A program made the position numbers and the translations under genes. From contig JBBINH010000002.1 of the NCBI GenBank assembly GCA_037443945.1, positions 1-64,000 on the forward strand: a DNA stretch of 64,000 bases, read 5' to 3'. This document shows positions 9,025-20,970 of the stretch, piece after piece. Under the pieces are notes generated by a model. It searched no databases. It was not told the DNA's origin and saw nothing but the letters and a program-made list of their open reading frames with translations. How positions within the stretch are numbered: position 1 is the stretch's first letter; each line of letters starts with the position of its first letter. The DNA is from SSF26 sp037443945. Lineage in GTDB: Bacteria > Chloroflexota > Anaerolineae > J102.

Positions 9025-9741
9025 TTAGTGATAGACAAGCGTACCCACCGGCTCACCCAGCACGGCCTTCTCCAGGCTTCCTTCCTGCCAAAGGTCGAGC
9101 ACGATGATGGGCAGATTGTGGTCCATGCAAAGGGTCATGGCCGTGCTGTCCATGACACCCAGCCGCTTGTTGATGGCTTCGATGTAGGTCAGACGGTCGT
9201 AGCGTTTGGCATGGGGGTCTTTGCGGGGGTCGCCATCGTAGATGCCGTCCACTTTGGTGGCTTTGATCAACACCTCGGCATCCACTTCCATGGCGCGCAA
9301 GGCGCCGGCCGTATCGGTGGTGAAGTAGGGGTTGCCGGTGCCGGCGCCCAGGATCACGACCCGTCCCTTTTCCATATGCCGGATGGCCCGGCCGCGGATA
9401 TACGGTTCGGCGATGGCGCGCATTTCGATGGCCGTCTGCACACGCGTCGTGATGCCCAGCCGTTCGAGTGCGTCCTGCAGAGCCAGCGCGTTCATGACGG
9501 TGGCCAGCATGCCCATGTGATCGGCTTTGGTCTGCTCCATGCCGTGTTCCAGACCCTGCTTGCCACGCCATAGGTTGCCGGCGCCGATGACGATAGCGAT
9601 CTGGACACCCATGTCGTAGACCCGTTTGATTTTGTGGGCCAGGGCTTCGGCCTGAGCCGGATCGATGCCGAAGCCGCCGGGACCGGCCAACGCTTCGCCG
9701 CCCAGTTTGAGCAGAATGCGGCGATATTTGAGTTCTGCCAT
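9025..9741 (-). CDS. pyrH: UMP kinase
   Basis: 238 aa, amino-acid-kinase fold, makes UDP from UMP. I chose ATG 9741 (MAELKYRRILLKLGGEAL) because GGAGG lies just before it and the protein then has family length; the longer reading to 9891 only adds unrelated sequence overlapping tsf. Visible motifs: LLKLGGEALAG, IVIGAGNLWRG, AGTGNPYFTTDTAGALRA and the ATKVDGIYDGDPR loop. Directly follows tsf (20-bp gap) in the ribosomal operon. Confidence 0.97.
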   Translation of the reverse strand: MAELKYRRILLKLGGEALAGPGGFGIDPAQAEALAHKIKRVYDMGVQIAIVIGAGNLWRGKQGLEHGMEQTKADHMGMLATVMNALALQDALERLGITTRVQTAIEMRAIAEPYIRGRAIRHMEKGRVVILGAGTGNPYFTTDTAGALRAMEVDAEVLIKATKVDGIYDGDPRKDPHAKRYDRLTYIEAINKRLGVMDSTAMTLCMDHNLPIIVLDLWQEGSLEKAVLGEPVGTLVYH

Positions 9742-9761
9742 GGCGGCCTCCTGGGGTGCGG

Positions 9762-10355
9762 TTATTCGCCGACGGCAAACCGGACGAAGCGTCGCACCCG
9801 AATGTTTTCGCCGAGCTTGGCGATATAGCCCATGATCAGGTCTTTGACTTTGATGTTGGAGTCCTTGATAAAGGGCTGTTCGAGGAGACACACCTCCTCG
9901 TAGAACTTGGCCAGTTTGCCCTCGATGATGCGTTCGATCACGTGTTCGGGCTTGTTCTCGTCGGCCAGTTGAGCCCGATAAATGGCCTTCTCTTGCTCGA
10001 TGACGGCGGTCGGCACCTCGTCGGGGCTCAGGTACTGCGCGCGTGTGGCCACAACCTGCATGGCCAGATCGTGCACCAGGGTTTGGAACTCCTGGGTGCG
10101 GGCCACGAAATCGGTTTCGCAGTTGACCTCGATCAAGGCTCCCACTTTGGCGCCCTGATGGATGTAGTGGCCGATCAACCCTTCCTTGGCCTCGCGGCCG
10201 GCCTTCTTGGCGGCTGCTGCCAGTCCTTTTTCGCGCAAGATGGTAACGGCTTTATCGAAATCGCCCTGAGCCGCCTCTAAAGCCTTGCGGCAATCGAGAA
10301 CGCCGGCGCCTGTTGCTGCGCGCAGCTCCTTAACCATGTCTGCCGTGATTGTCAT
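9762..10355 (-). CDS. tsf: Elongation factor Ts
   Basis: 197 aa, the short form found in many phyla, with an N-terminal UBA-like domain and one core subdomain instead of two. EF-Ts recycles EF-Tu-GDP. Signatures: MVKELRAATGAGVLDCRKAL, the EF-Tu-contacting CETDFVARTQEF, and a C-terminal IMGYIAKLGENIRVRRFV. It follows rpsB after a 121-bp spacer that contains a perfect 14-bp palindrome (10413-10443), which may set the rpsB:tsf ratio. Confidence 0.97.
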   Translation of the reverse strand: MTITADMVKELRAATGAGVLDCRKALEAAQGDFDKAVTILREKGLAAAAKKAGREAKEGLIGHYIHQGAKVGALIEVNCETDFVARTQEFQTLVHDLAMQVVATRAQYLSPDEVPTAVIEQEKAIYRAQLADENKPEHVIERIIEGKLAKFYEEVCLLEQPFIKDSNIKVKDLIMGYIAKLGENIRVRRFVRFAVGE

Positions 10356-10412
10356 GATGTCTGCTCCGAGGATAGAGAGTAGATACGCGTGATATGGGGT
10401 GGTTTACACAGT

Positions 10413-10443
10413 CGTAGGGACGTGAGTCGCTCACGTCCCTACG
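10413..10443. repeat. Perfect 14-bp palindrome between rpsB and tsf
   Basis: CGTAGGGACGTGAG (10413-10426), a 3-nt loop TCG, then the exact reverse complement (10430-10443). There is no following T-run on either strand, so it is not a standard intrinsic terminator. Its GTAGGGACGTGA/TCACGTCCCTAC form resembles dispersed REP-like palindromes seen in some Chloroflexota and cyanobacteria, from memory. In the rpsB mRNA it would form a very stable hairpin. Confidence 0.8.
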
Positions 10444-10476
10444 AGTTCCATACGGGGTTGGGGATAATGACGACGA

Positions 10477-11349
10477 TCAAGAAACTTCTTCCAGATACTC
10501 CTCTTCGTATTCATCCGAGCCGATATCGAGCTTGGCCAGGGTCGAAGGACCGAGCAGCTCGCTCTCGGGCCGCTCCCTTTCGGCTTCATAAACCCGTCCG
10601 GCATAGACAAAGCGGGCGCGTTCTTCCTCCAGCCGTTCTTCTTCGGCTTCGGCAGCGAACACCTGGCGCATGTTGAGGCCGTCCAATACCGCATTGGCGA
10701 TGGTGCTCACCATCAGCCTGATGGCGCGGATGGCGTCGTCATTGGACGGAATCACGATCGTGATGGGGTCGGGGTCGCAGTTGGTATCGACAACGGCGAT
10801 GATGGGAATGCCGAGCTTGTTCGCCTCCTTGACCGCCAGTTCCTCGCGACGGGTGTCCACGATAAAAACGGCGTCAGGAAGACGTTCCATGGTCCGCAGA
10901 CCGCCCAGCCGTTGTTGCAGCCGCTCCAGGGTTTCGTTGAGGCGCAAGACCTCCTTCTTGGGCAGACGGGCGAATCCACCGCTATCGCGGCGCTGTTCGA
11001 GGTTCTCCAGGAATTCCACCCGGGAGCGAATGGTGCGGAAATTGGTCAACGTGCCGCCCAACCAGCGCTTGTTGACATAGGGCATATGGCAACGCTGCGC
11101 TTCGGCGGCGATGATCTCGGCCGCCTGACGTTTGGTCCCCACAAAAAGCAGGGTACCGCCCTGGGCGACCATATCCCGGACGTAGTTACAAGCTTTGTTG
11201 AGTTGGCTGACGGTTTGTTGCAGGTCGATGATATGAACCCCATTCCGCTCGGTAAAGATATAGGGTTTCATCTTCGGATTCCAACGCTTGGTGCGATGGC
11301 CGAAGTGCACGCCTGCTTCCAGTAAGGTCTTGAGAGGAATACCGGCCAT
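10477..11349 (-). CDS. rpsB: 30S ribosomal protein S2
   Basis: 290 aa. I chose ATG 11349 (MAGIPLKTLLEAGVHFGHR), which gives the conserved S2 start and has AGGAG upstream; an in-frame GTG 13 codons earlier would add non-conserved residues. S2 signatures: HFGHRTKRWNPKM, FVGTKRQA, MPYVNKRWLGGTLTN, and DTNCDPDPITIVIPSNDDA. The C-terminal acidic tail of about 40 residues (ending EEEYLEEVS) is longer than in E. coli. First gene of the operon, with a promoter at 11496-11525 and a leader of roughly 140 nt. Confidence 0.97.
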   Translation of the reverse strand: MAGIPLKTLLEAGVHFGHRTKRWNPKMKPYIFTERNGVHIIDLQQTVSQLNKACNYVRDMVAQGGTLLFVGTKRQAAEIIAAEAQRCHMPYVNKRWLGGTLTNFRTIRSRVEFLENLEQRRDSGGFARLPKKEVLRLNETLERLQQRLGGLRTMERLPDAVFIVDTRREELAVKEANKLGIPIIAVVDTNCDPDPITIVIPSNDDAIRAIRLMVSTIANAVLDGLNMRQVFAAEAEEERLEEERARFVYAGRVYEAERERPESELLGPSTLAKLDIGSDEYEEEYLEEVS

Positions 11350-11495
11350 AGTCGAAAGATAAACTCCTGGGATTTGTTGTGCCTCCACCTGTGGTCACCG
11401 GGCATCTGCATGCGCAGACACGGGCCCGACGATCTACCAGGTGTGCGAAGTGGAAAACCAAACCATAGTCGAGGCCGTTCAAGGCCTAAATGGGG

Positions 11496-11525
11496 AGTAT
11501 AGCAAAACGTTTCCGGCAACGTCAA
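11496..11525 (-). promoter_or_regulatory. sigma70-type promoter of the rpsB operon
   Basis: On the minus strand: TTGACG (11525-11520), an 18-bp spacer, TATACT (11501-11496). Each hexamer matches consensus at five of six positions. Transcription would begin near 11489, leaving a leader of about 140 nt before rpsB, long enough to hold an S2-binding autoregulatory structure, though I did not identify one. Confidence 0.8.
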
Positions 11526-11602
11526 AACCATCGTGTGCTTATTTCTTTCCGTTGTTGGCATTCGGCCATCGGGTGGGGTAGACTGACCCCAGGGGAACGA
11601 CG

Positions 11603-14050
11603 ATGAACGGTTCCCGCTTTGTCCTGCCCGTCTTTCTGCTGGCCATGGCCGGTCTGGCCTGGGAGGTGGCCCTGACGCGGCTGTTTGCCCTGACACAGTT
11701 CTATCATTTTGCCTTTTTGGCCGTCAACGTGGCCCTATTAGGCTTCGGTGCCAGCGGCACGCTGCTCAGTCTGAAACCGGATTGGACCCGGTCGGCGGAG
11801 ACGGCGGCCGCAACGGCTCGCCGCCTGGAGGGATTGGGCCTGGGCTTTGCCGTCGTCCTCCTGGGCAGCTATGGGGTGGTCAACGGGCTGCCGTTTGATT
11901 CCTACGCCATTGCCTGGGACCGTCGCCAGATCGTCCTGTTGGCGGTGTATTACCTGGCTCTGGCCTTGCCTTTTTTCGCCGTCGGCCTGGCCACCGGCCT
12001 GGCTCTGGCCGTGAGTCCAACCGGTTCCCATCGCCTTTACGGTGCCAATCTGGTGGGTTCCGCCTTGGGGGCGCCGGTCGCTGCCTGGCTTTTTCCTCAT
12101 TTGGGTTTGGCCGGTCTCGTCTTTGCTCTGGCGGGGGTGGGGGTTTTGGCCGCGCTGGTGGCCCGTCTGAGCCGGGGGAATGGGATTGCGCAGGGTGGGC
12201 GGTTGTTGGTTTACGGGTCGATCTTGCTCTGGATCGGCCTGGCGGCCTGGCGACCGCCGGCCGTGGCCCAGCCCCGGCTTTCGCCGTACAAGACCCTCTC
12301 TCAACTCCTCCTTATTCCGGGAACCTATCCGGTTATCGGTCTGGATGGCATGGCCACCCGGATTGATGTCGTGGCCGGTCCGGCCATCCGCTCGCTGCCG
12401 GGTCTGAGTCTGCGGTATACCGGGCCGCCGCCGCCCCAGTACGCCCTGTTGAGCAACGGCGATGACCTCAGCCCTATTTTGGATACCCGCCAGCCCTTCG
12501 ACCGGACGTTTCTGGCCTATTTGCCCGAGGCGCCGGCCTACGAGCTGGCGCCGCCGGGACCGGCCCTTGTCCTGGGACCGCGCGGGGGTCTGGCCGTATG
12601 GCAGGCATTGGGGTCCTGGGGGACGGCGCTCCCGCGAGCGGTGGTGGCCGTAGAGCCTGAGACCGAGGCCGTGGCGGCCGTGGATGCCCTACTGGCCGCG
12701 GCATCGCCCTATCGTCATCCCTCGGTGACCACCGTTCGGCAAACCATCCGCAGCTTCCTGGCCGCCGACCGGGAGCGATATGCCGTCATCCATCTGGCCC
12801 TGGCGCGTCCGTTTCGACCGGTCACCTCCGGCGCCTTCAGTCTGGTCGAGGATTACACGCTGACGACCGAGGCCGTGATCGCCTATCTCGACCATCTGGC
12901 GCCGGGCGGCATCCTGGTGAGCAGCCGCTGGTTACAAATGCCGCCCAGCGAGGACCTGAGGGCATTGGGGCTGTTCGTGGAGGGGCTGCGTTTTCACGGC
13001 ATCGGCGATCCGGCCCGGCACATTGTGGCCTGGCGCGGCTTGCAGACCATAACCTTCCTGGTCAAGTTGACCCCCTGGACCGCCGCCGAACTGGCCTGGG
13101 TGCGTGAGCGAACCACAGCTTTGCAGTTCGATCGGGTCCTGGCGCCCGACTTGCGGGCGGATGAGATCAATCGCTTTCACATCGTACCGGATGCTCTTTA
13201 CGAACGCACCTATGCCGGATTGTTGGCGGCGGCCGATCAACGGCGCTTTCTAGCTGCCCAGCCCTTTGCCGTGACCCCGCCTACCGACGACCATCCCTTT
13301 TTCTTTCACTTCTTCGAATGGGCGCAAACGCCCCTTATCTTGCGCACTTTGGGCCAAACCTGGCAGCCCTTCGGCGGCAGCGGGATGCTCGTGCTGGTGG
13401 CCTTGTTGCTCCTGGCCGTGCTGGCGGCAGGCCTGTTCATCCTGTTGCCCCTCCTCGTGACGACACGAGGTCGGGGAAGGCCGGCGGCGCCGATCGGCCC
13501 GACGCCGTCGCGGCAGAGTGTCTTCCTCTATTTTGCCGCCTTGGGCTTGGGTTTTCTCCTCGTCGAAATCCCCCTTATCCAGCGATTTATCCTGTTCCTG
13601 GGGCATCCTACGTTGGCGGCGGCCATCACCCTGGCCGGTGTGTTGCTTTGGTCGGGACTGGGCAGCCTGCTGGCCCCACGGTTGCCCTGGTCGGCGGCTC
13701 TGGCCGCCTTGATAGGCGTGGTGGCCCTCTACGCCTTTGGCCTCCAACCCGTGTTGAGGGCCTTCCTGGCCGTCGGGCTCGGTGGACGCTTGTTGCTGGC
13801 CATGCTCCTGCTGGCTCCATTGGGTTTGCTGTTAGGCGTGCCCTTTCCGCGCGGATGGCGCTGGCTGCAGGCAACGGCGCCCCATCTAGCACCCTGGGCC
13901 TGGGCGATCAACGGTTCGGCCTCGGTGATCGGCGCCGTGTTGGCAGCGCTCCTGGCTTTGCAGTGGGGCTTTAGGGCCGTTTTGCTGGTGGGGATGGCCT
14001 GCTATCTCGTGGCCTTCGGCGTTGCGCAAAGCCGCAGCCGCGATTATTGA
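11603..14050 (+). CDS. Polytopic spermidine-synthase-like membrane protein
   Basis: 815 aa. Layout: a hydrophobic N-terminal half-transporter (roughly six helices, residues 1-220), a soluble Rossmann-type region (about 300-480), then a C-terminal block of about six helices (590-810). The soluble part resembles spermidine-synthase/methyltransferase folds, with LVLGPRGGLAVWQAL as the nucleotide loop and VVAVEPETEAV as the acidic strand end. The last segment has GFLLVEIPLIQRFILFLGHP, typical of a widespread family of membrane-fused spermidine-synthase homologues of unknown substrate. The glycine loop is degraded compared with true spermidine synthases (GxGxG is replaced by GPRGG), so polyamine synthesis is doubtful. 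Its last 7 bases overlap the convergent pcm gene. Confidence 0.8.
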   Translation: MNGSRFVLPVFLLAMAGLAWEVALTRLFALTQFYHFAFLAVNVALLGFGASGTLLSLKPDWTRSAETAAATARRLEGLGLGFAVVLLGSYGVVNGLPFDSYAIAWDRRQIVLLAVYYLALALPFFAVGLATGLALAVSPTGSHRLYGANLVGSALGAPVAAWLFPHLGLAGLVFALAGVGVLAALVARLSRGNGIAQGGRLLVYGSILLWIGLAAWRPPAVAQPRLSPYKTLSQLLLIPGTYPVIGLDGMATRIDVVAGPAIRSLPGLSLRYTGPPPPQYALLSNGDDLSPILDTRQPFDRTFLAYLPEAPAYELAPPGPALVLGPRGGLAVWQALGSWGTALPRAVVAVEPETEAVAAVDALLAAASPYRHPSVTTVRQTIRSFLAADRERYAVIHLALARPFRPVTSGAFSLVEDYTLTTEAVIAYLDHLAPGGILVSSRWLQMPPSEDLRALGLFVEGLRFHGIGDPARHIVAWRGLQTITFLVKLTPWTAAELAWVRERTTALQFDRVLAPDLRADEINRFHIVPDALYERTYAGLLAAADQRRFLAAQPFAVTPPTDDHPFFFHFFEWAQTPLILRTLGQTWQPFGGSGMLVLVALLLLAVLAAGLFILLPLLVTTRGRGRPAAPIGPTPSRQSVFLYFAALGLGFLLVEIPLIQRFILFLGHPTLAAAITLAGVLLWSGLGSLLAPRLPWSAALAALIGVVALYAFGLQPVLRAFLAVGLGGRLLLAMLLLAPLGLLLGVPFPRGWRWLQATAPHLAPWAWAINGSASVIGAVLAALLALQWGFRAVLLVGMACYLVAFGVAQSRSRDY

Positions 14051-14838
14051 CCGCCACGACCGCGCTGACCACCGCCGACCAGGGGTACAAACGCCACCCC
14101 ACCCATGTTATAGGCTTTGACTTCTTCGCCGGTTTTGATTAGCTGCCATAGCGTCTGGTATCCACCCGGCGGGCCGACGGGGACGACCATCACACCCCCG
14201 TCGGCCAGTTGGGCCAGCAGCGGTTGCGGAATGTGATCGGGCGCAGCGGTGACGATGATGGCGTCGAAGGGCTGTTCTTCCGGCCAGCCGTAGTAGCCGT
14301 CCGCCGTGCGGATGTGGATGTTGGTATAGCCCAGCCGCTGTAGACGCGCGGCCGCCGTCTGCGCCAGCTCGGGGATGATCTCGATGGTCCACACCTCGTC
14401 CACCAGCTCGGCCAGAACCGCAGCCTGATAACCCGAACCCGTACCGATTTCGAGGACTTTATCATGAGGTTCGAGCTGCAAGAGCTCGGTCATCAGGGCC
14501 ACGATATAGGGCTGGGAGATGGTCTGGCCGTAGCCGATGGGCAGGGGATGGTCGGCATAGGCCTCGGACAGATACTGAGGCAAGACGAACTCGTGGCGGG
14601 GGACCTTCTCCATGACCGCAAGCACCCGCTCGTCCTTGACCCCGCGACGGCGGATGGTCTGTTCCACCATGCGCAAGCGCGCGTTGCGATAGGGGTCGGC
14701 GGTGACGGTCGGGGTCGGGATGGCGGTAGGAGAACCTAGGGTAGGGACAGCCGTAGCCGGAGGGGGTGGCGCCGTGCAGGCTGCGGTCGGTATCAGGGCC
14801 AGCAGAGCGAGGAGGAACAAACAAACCCGCATCTTCAT
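14044..14838 (-). CDS. pcm: Exported PCMT-like protein (lipoprotein L-isoaspartate methyltransferase)
   Basis: 264 aa. The catalytic part (residues about 55-250) is a clear protein-L-isoaspartate O-methyltransferase: MVEQTIRRRGVKDERVL, GYGQTISQPYIVALM, and the SAM loop VLEIGTGSGYQAAVLAEL. It is preceded by a signal peptide with a lipobox (PTAAC, Cys21) and a Pro/Thr linker (to about residue 47), so it should be tethered outside the membrane. SAM is cytoplasmic, so how an exported enzyme would be supplied is unclear. A short Gly/Arg-rich tail ends the protein. Convergent with, and overlapping by 7 bases, the upstream spermidine-synthase-like gene. Confidence 0.9.
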   Translation of the reverse strand: MKMRVCLFLLALLALIPTAACTAPPPPATAVPTLGSPTAIPTPTVTADPYRNARLRMVEQTIRRRGVKDERVLAVMEKVPRHEFVLPQYLSEAYADHPLPIGYGQTISQPYIVALMTELLQLEPHDKVLEIGTGSGYQAAVLAELVDEVWTIEIIPELAQTAAARLQRLGYTNIHIRTADGYYGWPEEQPFDAIIVTAAPDHIPQPLLAQLADGGVMVVPVGPPGGYQTLWQLIKTGEEVKAYNMGGVAFVPLVGGGQRGRGGQ

Positions 14839-15165
14839 GGTCAGGCTCCAGCCGCGAAGGGGCGAACGCGTTCATTGTAACCGACGCCCCGACCCGACAG
14901 CAATCCAAGGCCCGATCCAGAGGCTTGGGCCAAGCCGGGAATGGTCGGTTCCAGACCCCGCCAATGCATTTTGTGGCTGCATTTTCTTTGCCAAACAGGA
15001 ATAGTTAGCGAAAATCGTTATTGTCGTACAGTCAAATTGCCTTGACAAAGCCCAATTGCCCTGCTAAAATCGCTAATTGATGTGTCTTTCTGCGCTGTGC
15101 TGATACATCAAGCGGCTAGTTTTTTGGGCGATTTTTTGCTTTCGTTGTAACGAGGAGGAAAACTC
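14839..15165. other. Intergenic region between divergent pcm and LysM gene
   Basis: 327 bp without a convincing gene. It holds the strong plus-strand promoter at 15042-15070 and an 88-nt AT-richer leader for the LysM gene that contains a TGATGT/ACATCA inverted pair near 15078-15110. For pcm a weak minus-strand TACAAT lies at 14879-14874 with no good -35. Confidence 0.6.
15042..15070 (+). promoter_or_regulatory. Consensus sigma70-type promoter for the LysM protein
   Basis: Perfect TTGACA (15042-15047), a 17-bp spacer and TAAAAT (15065-15070). The predicted start is near 15077. Among the best promoter matches in the window, consistent with high expression of an abundant surface protein. Confidence 0.85.
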
Positions 15166-16902
15166 ATGAGATCCTCACAACGCATGATCATGGCGGCTCT
15201 GAGCCTGGCCTTGATGGTCATGCTGATCGCCGTGGCGTTGACATCACGGGCCAGCAACGGGACCATCGGCGAACGTCTGAGCAACGGGGGTTTCGAGCAG
15301 GGGTTTACGACCATCGCCGGCTGTGGGGCGGTGGGAAACGGCTGGGGTTGTTTCACGACGGGCGGTACCGCCTTTTACGGCTTTTACGAGGAAAGTTGGT
15401 CGCCGGTCGTGGCCTCGGGTCGTCATGCCCAACTCATCGAGATCAACACGCGTAAGGACGCCACCGGCCCCAACAGCACCGCCGGCATCTACCAGACGGT
15501 GGCGGTGGTGCCGGGCCAGAGCTACGAATTGTCGTTCCAGGCGCTCATGCGGGCCGATGACCTGGATCGCGGCGGTGATCCCTGGCGCTATATCATGTTG
15601 GTCGGCTTCGACCATACGGGCGGCCGCGATTGGACCCGCGCCCACTGGCAGGAGGTTGATGTCGGCCCCATCCAGGATCGTCTCAACCCCAGCGGTTATC
15701 GTACCGTGCGGCTTACGGTCAGGCCGCAAGGCCCCTGGCTCACCGTCTTCATCGCCGGCCGCATGAAATGGGGTGACTGGAATCGGGAAGTGGATTTCGA
15801 TGTGGATAACGTCTCCTTGCGGGGGCCGATACCGTTGCAACCGCCGCCCACGCCGACCCCACCGCCGATCGCCATACCGCCTACGCCGCCCGTTCCGTCG
15901 CCGAGCCCAACCCCGCCGCCTCCGGTTCTGGTTTGCGATGGCCCTAATCTGGTGCGCAACGGCAACTTCGAGGCCGGTTTTGCCCCGACGGGTGTGGCGC
16001 AATTCTGGGGGCCTTTCAACAGCGGCGGTGCCGCCACCTACGGCTATTACGACGACACCTGGCCGCTGGTTGTGGCCGAAGGGCGCCATGCCCAATTGCT
16101 TGAGATCAACACCTTCGGTTTGGCGGCCACCCATCCCAATCGCTTCATCGGGATCTACCAGCGGATCACGGGGCTGCGGCCCGGTGGCACTTATCAGCTC
16201 CAGCTCAAGGCGATGATCCGTGAAGAGGCGGACCACAGCGATGAAGATTCCTATCGCTATGAGGTCTACTGGGGCTATCGTGTCGGTTCGACGCCGATCA
16301 CCGACGTGGCCCAGCTTACCGTCCGTCAGGGTGTTCCCGTGGCGGGCATCGGGCTGCGCACGGCGCCCGGTCATTACGGCGCCTACAGCACCACGTTTGT
16401 CGTCCCCTCTGCCGACATCGTGCTGTATGTGTTGGGGTTGAAGAAGTGGGCGACCCTGGAACGCGAGGTCGACTTTGATATCGATGACGTGCAGTTGCGG
16501 TCCTGCCGGACTGCGGTCGGGGTAGTCCCACCACCGCCACCGCCGCCGCCACCTACACCGGCCGTGTGCACGTATGTCGTGCAGCGGGGTGACACGCTCA
16601 GCGCCATCGCCCGGCGCTTTCGCACGACCGTGGCCGATCTGGCCAGGGCTAACCACATTCGCAACCCCAATCGCATTTTCCGGGGGCAGGTCCTTATCGT
16701 TCCCTGCGATCCGTCGGGATCGGCGAGCGCTCAGGTCGATCCGCCCACCGTGCGCGTGCACACGGTGCGCCGGGGCGAGAGCCTGGCGGAAATCGCCCGA
16801 CAGTACGACACGACCGTGCCGATGTTACGACGGTTGAATCGCTTGGGACCCGGCAGCCGCATCCGCGCCGGTCAACAGCTCCTGGTGCCGGTGCGATCCT
16901 GA
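15166..16902 (+). CDS. Secreted protein with two jelly-roll domains and two LysM domains
   Basis: 578 aa with a signal peptide (hydrophobic residues about 8-27). Two homologous beta-sandwich domains (about 38-222 and 265-445) share the pattern LSNGGFEQGF / LVRNGNFEAGF at the start, GRHAQLLEINT in the middle, and REVDFDIDDVQLR at the end. This is a carbohydrate-binding-like fold. Each is followed by a Pro-rich linker. The C-terminus has two LysM motifs (about 465-513 and 530-577: YVVQRGDTLSAIARRF and HTVRRGESLAEIARQY), which bind peptidoglycan-type glycans. The start is set by AGGAGG before ATG. It has its own promoter and terminator, so it is a single-gene unit. Likely a cell-wall-attached glycan-binding protein; no catalytic residues recognised. 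Confidence 0.88.
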   Translation: MRSSQRMIMAALSLALMVMLIAVALTSRASNGTIGERLSNGGFEQGFTTIAGCGAVGNGWGCFTTGGTAFYGFYEESWSPVVASGRHAQLIEINTRKDATGPNSTAGIYQTVAVVPGQSYELSFQALMRADDLDRGGDPWRYIMLVGFDHTGGRDWTRAHWQEVDVGPIQDRLNPSGYRTVRLTVRPQGPWLTVFIAGRMKWGDWNREVDFDVDNVSLRGPIPLQPPPTPTPPPIAIPPTPPVPSPSPTPPPPVLVCDGPNLVRNGNFEAGFAPTGVAQFWGPFNSGGAATYGYYDDTWPLVVAEGRHAQLLEINTFGLAATHPNRFIGIYQRITGLRPGGTYQLQLKAMIREEADHSDEDSYRYEVYWGYRVGSTPITDVAQLTVRQGVPVAGIGLRTAPGHYGAYSTTFVVPSADIVLYVLGLKKWATLEREVDFDIDDVQLRSCRTAVGVVPPPPPPPPPTPAVCTYVVQRGDTLSAIARRFRTTVADLARANHIRNPNRIFRGQVLIVPCDPSGSASAQVDPPTVRVHTVRRGESLAEIARQYDTTVPMLRRLNRLGPGSRIRAGQQLLVPVRS

Positions 16903-16934
16903 GGGGTCTGGCCAGGGTCGTTTGCGATTCCGCA

Positions 16935-16973
16935 GCCGTCGGTGCTCCTGCGGAGGCGCCGACGGCGTTTTTT
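16935..16973 (+). terminator. Intrinsic terminator of the LysM gene
   Basis: GCCGTCGG (16935-16942) pairs with CCGACGGC (16959-16966); the apex contains a second CTCC/GGAG pairing. It is followed by G and six T (16968-16973). It lies 33 bp after the LysM stop and abuts the stop of the convergent TPR gene. Confidence 0.85.
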
Positions 16974-17693
16974 ATGCATTCGGATGGGAGCGGTCCTTCG
17001 TCCAGGCAGGCAGAGTGGCCACTTCGGCGAAGGGTGCAGGCCAACGGAAATGCCGTGCCAGGTATTCGCCATCCGGGTCTAAGGCGAACAAGAGACGATA
17101 CGAGGACGTGCGCCCGGAAGTCTGGCCATATTGCGCCTCGAGCATGAGTAAGAGCGCATGGGCTTTCAGGCTGTGGGGCAACCAGGTGAGTGCCTGCCGG
17201 GCCATGCGTTCGCATAGGGGCTTTTCGTTCTGGTGCCACAGGACCGTCGCCAAGCCGAGGAGTAAGTCCATGCGACCGGGCATGACCGCCATGGCGCGCC
17301 CATACACGTCGCGCGCGGTCGCCCAGTCTCCACGACGTCGTGCGGCATGGGCCTGGGCCGGCAGGGATGTGCCGTTGGCGGCGGTCAGGTCGGCGGCATA
17401 GCGGGCAGCCAATTCGGCCTCGGCCTCCAGACCCAGGTCGGCGGCGGCGCGGGCATAACCGGTCCATAGGTCGGGGTCTTCGGGGTCGGCGCTGAGACAG
17501 CGCTGGTAAAGGTCCACGGCGTCGGCGGTCAGGCCGGCCGTGAGGGCCGCCGAGGCCAGCCGGGCATAGGTGACTACGTGTTTGGGCCAGTAGCGTAGGA
17601 TGTGACGGCCCAGGTCGAAGGCAGCCGGATAATTGCGCTCCTCCTCTACGAGAGCCCGCAGCTGGTCGCTCAACACCCGCAAAGGCACCTGGG

Positions 17694-17697
<4 letters not shown>
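16972..17697 (-). CDS. TPR-repeat protein
   Basis: 241 aa made almost entirely of tetratricopeptide-like helices: RHILRYWPKHVVTYARLASA, LYQRCLSADPEDPDLWTGYA, DVYGRAMAVMPGRMDLLLGLA. No signal peptide or enzyme domain. Probably a cytoplasmic adaptor. The ATG at 17697 overlaps the carB stop by four bases (ATGA), implying translational coupling to carB. The link to carbamoyl-phosphate synthesis is positional only; I do not recognise a specific function. Confidence 0.8.
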
Positions 17698-20966
<3,269 letters not shown>

Positions 20967-20970
20967 CCCT

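Noticed and set aside
11603..14050. True spermidine synthase
   Set aside because: The nucleotide loop is degraded and the protein is mostly membrane helices, so polyamine synthesis is not supported.
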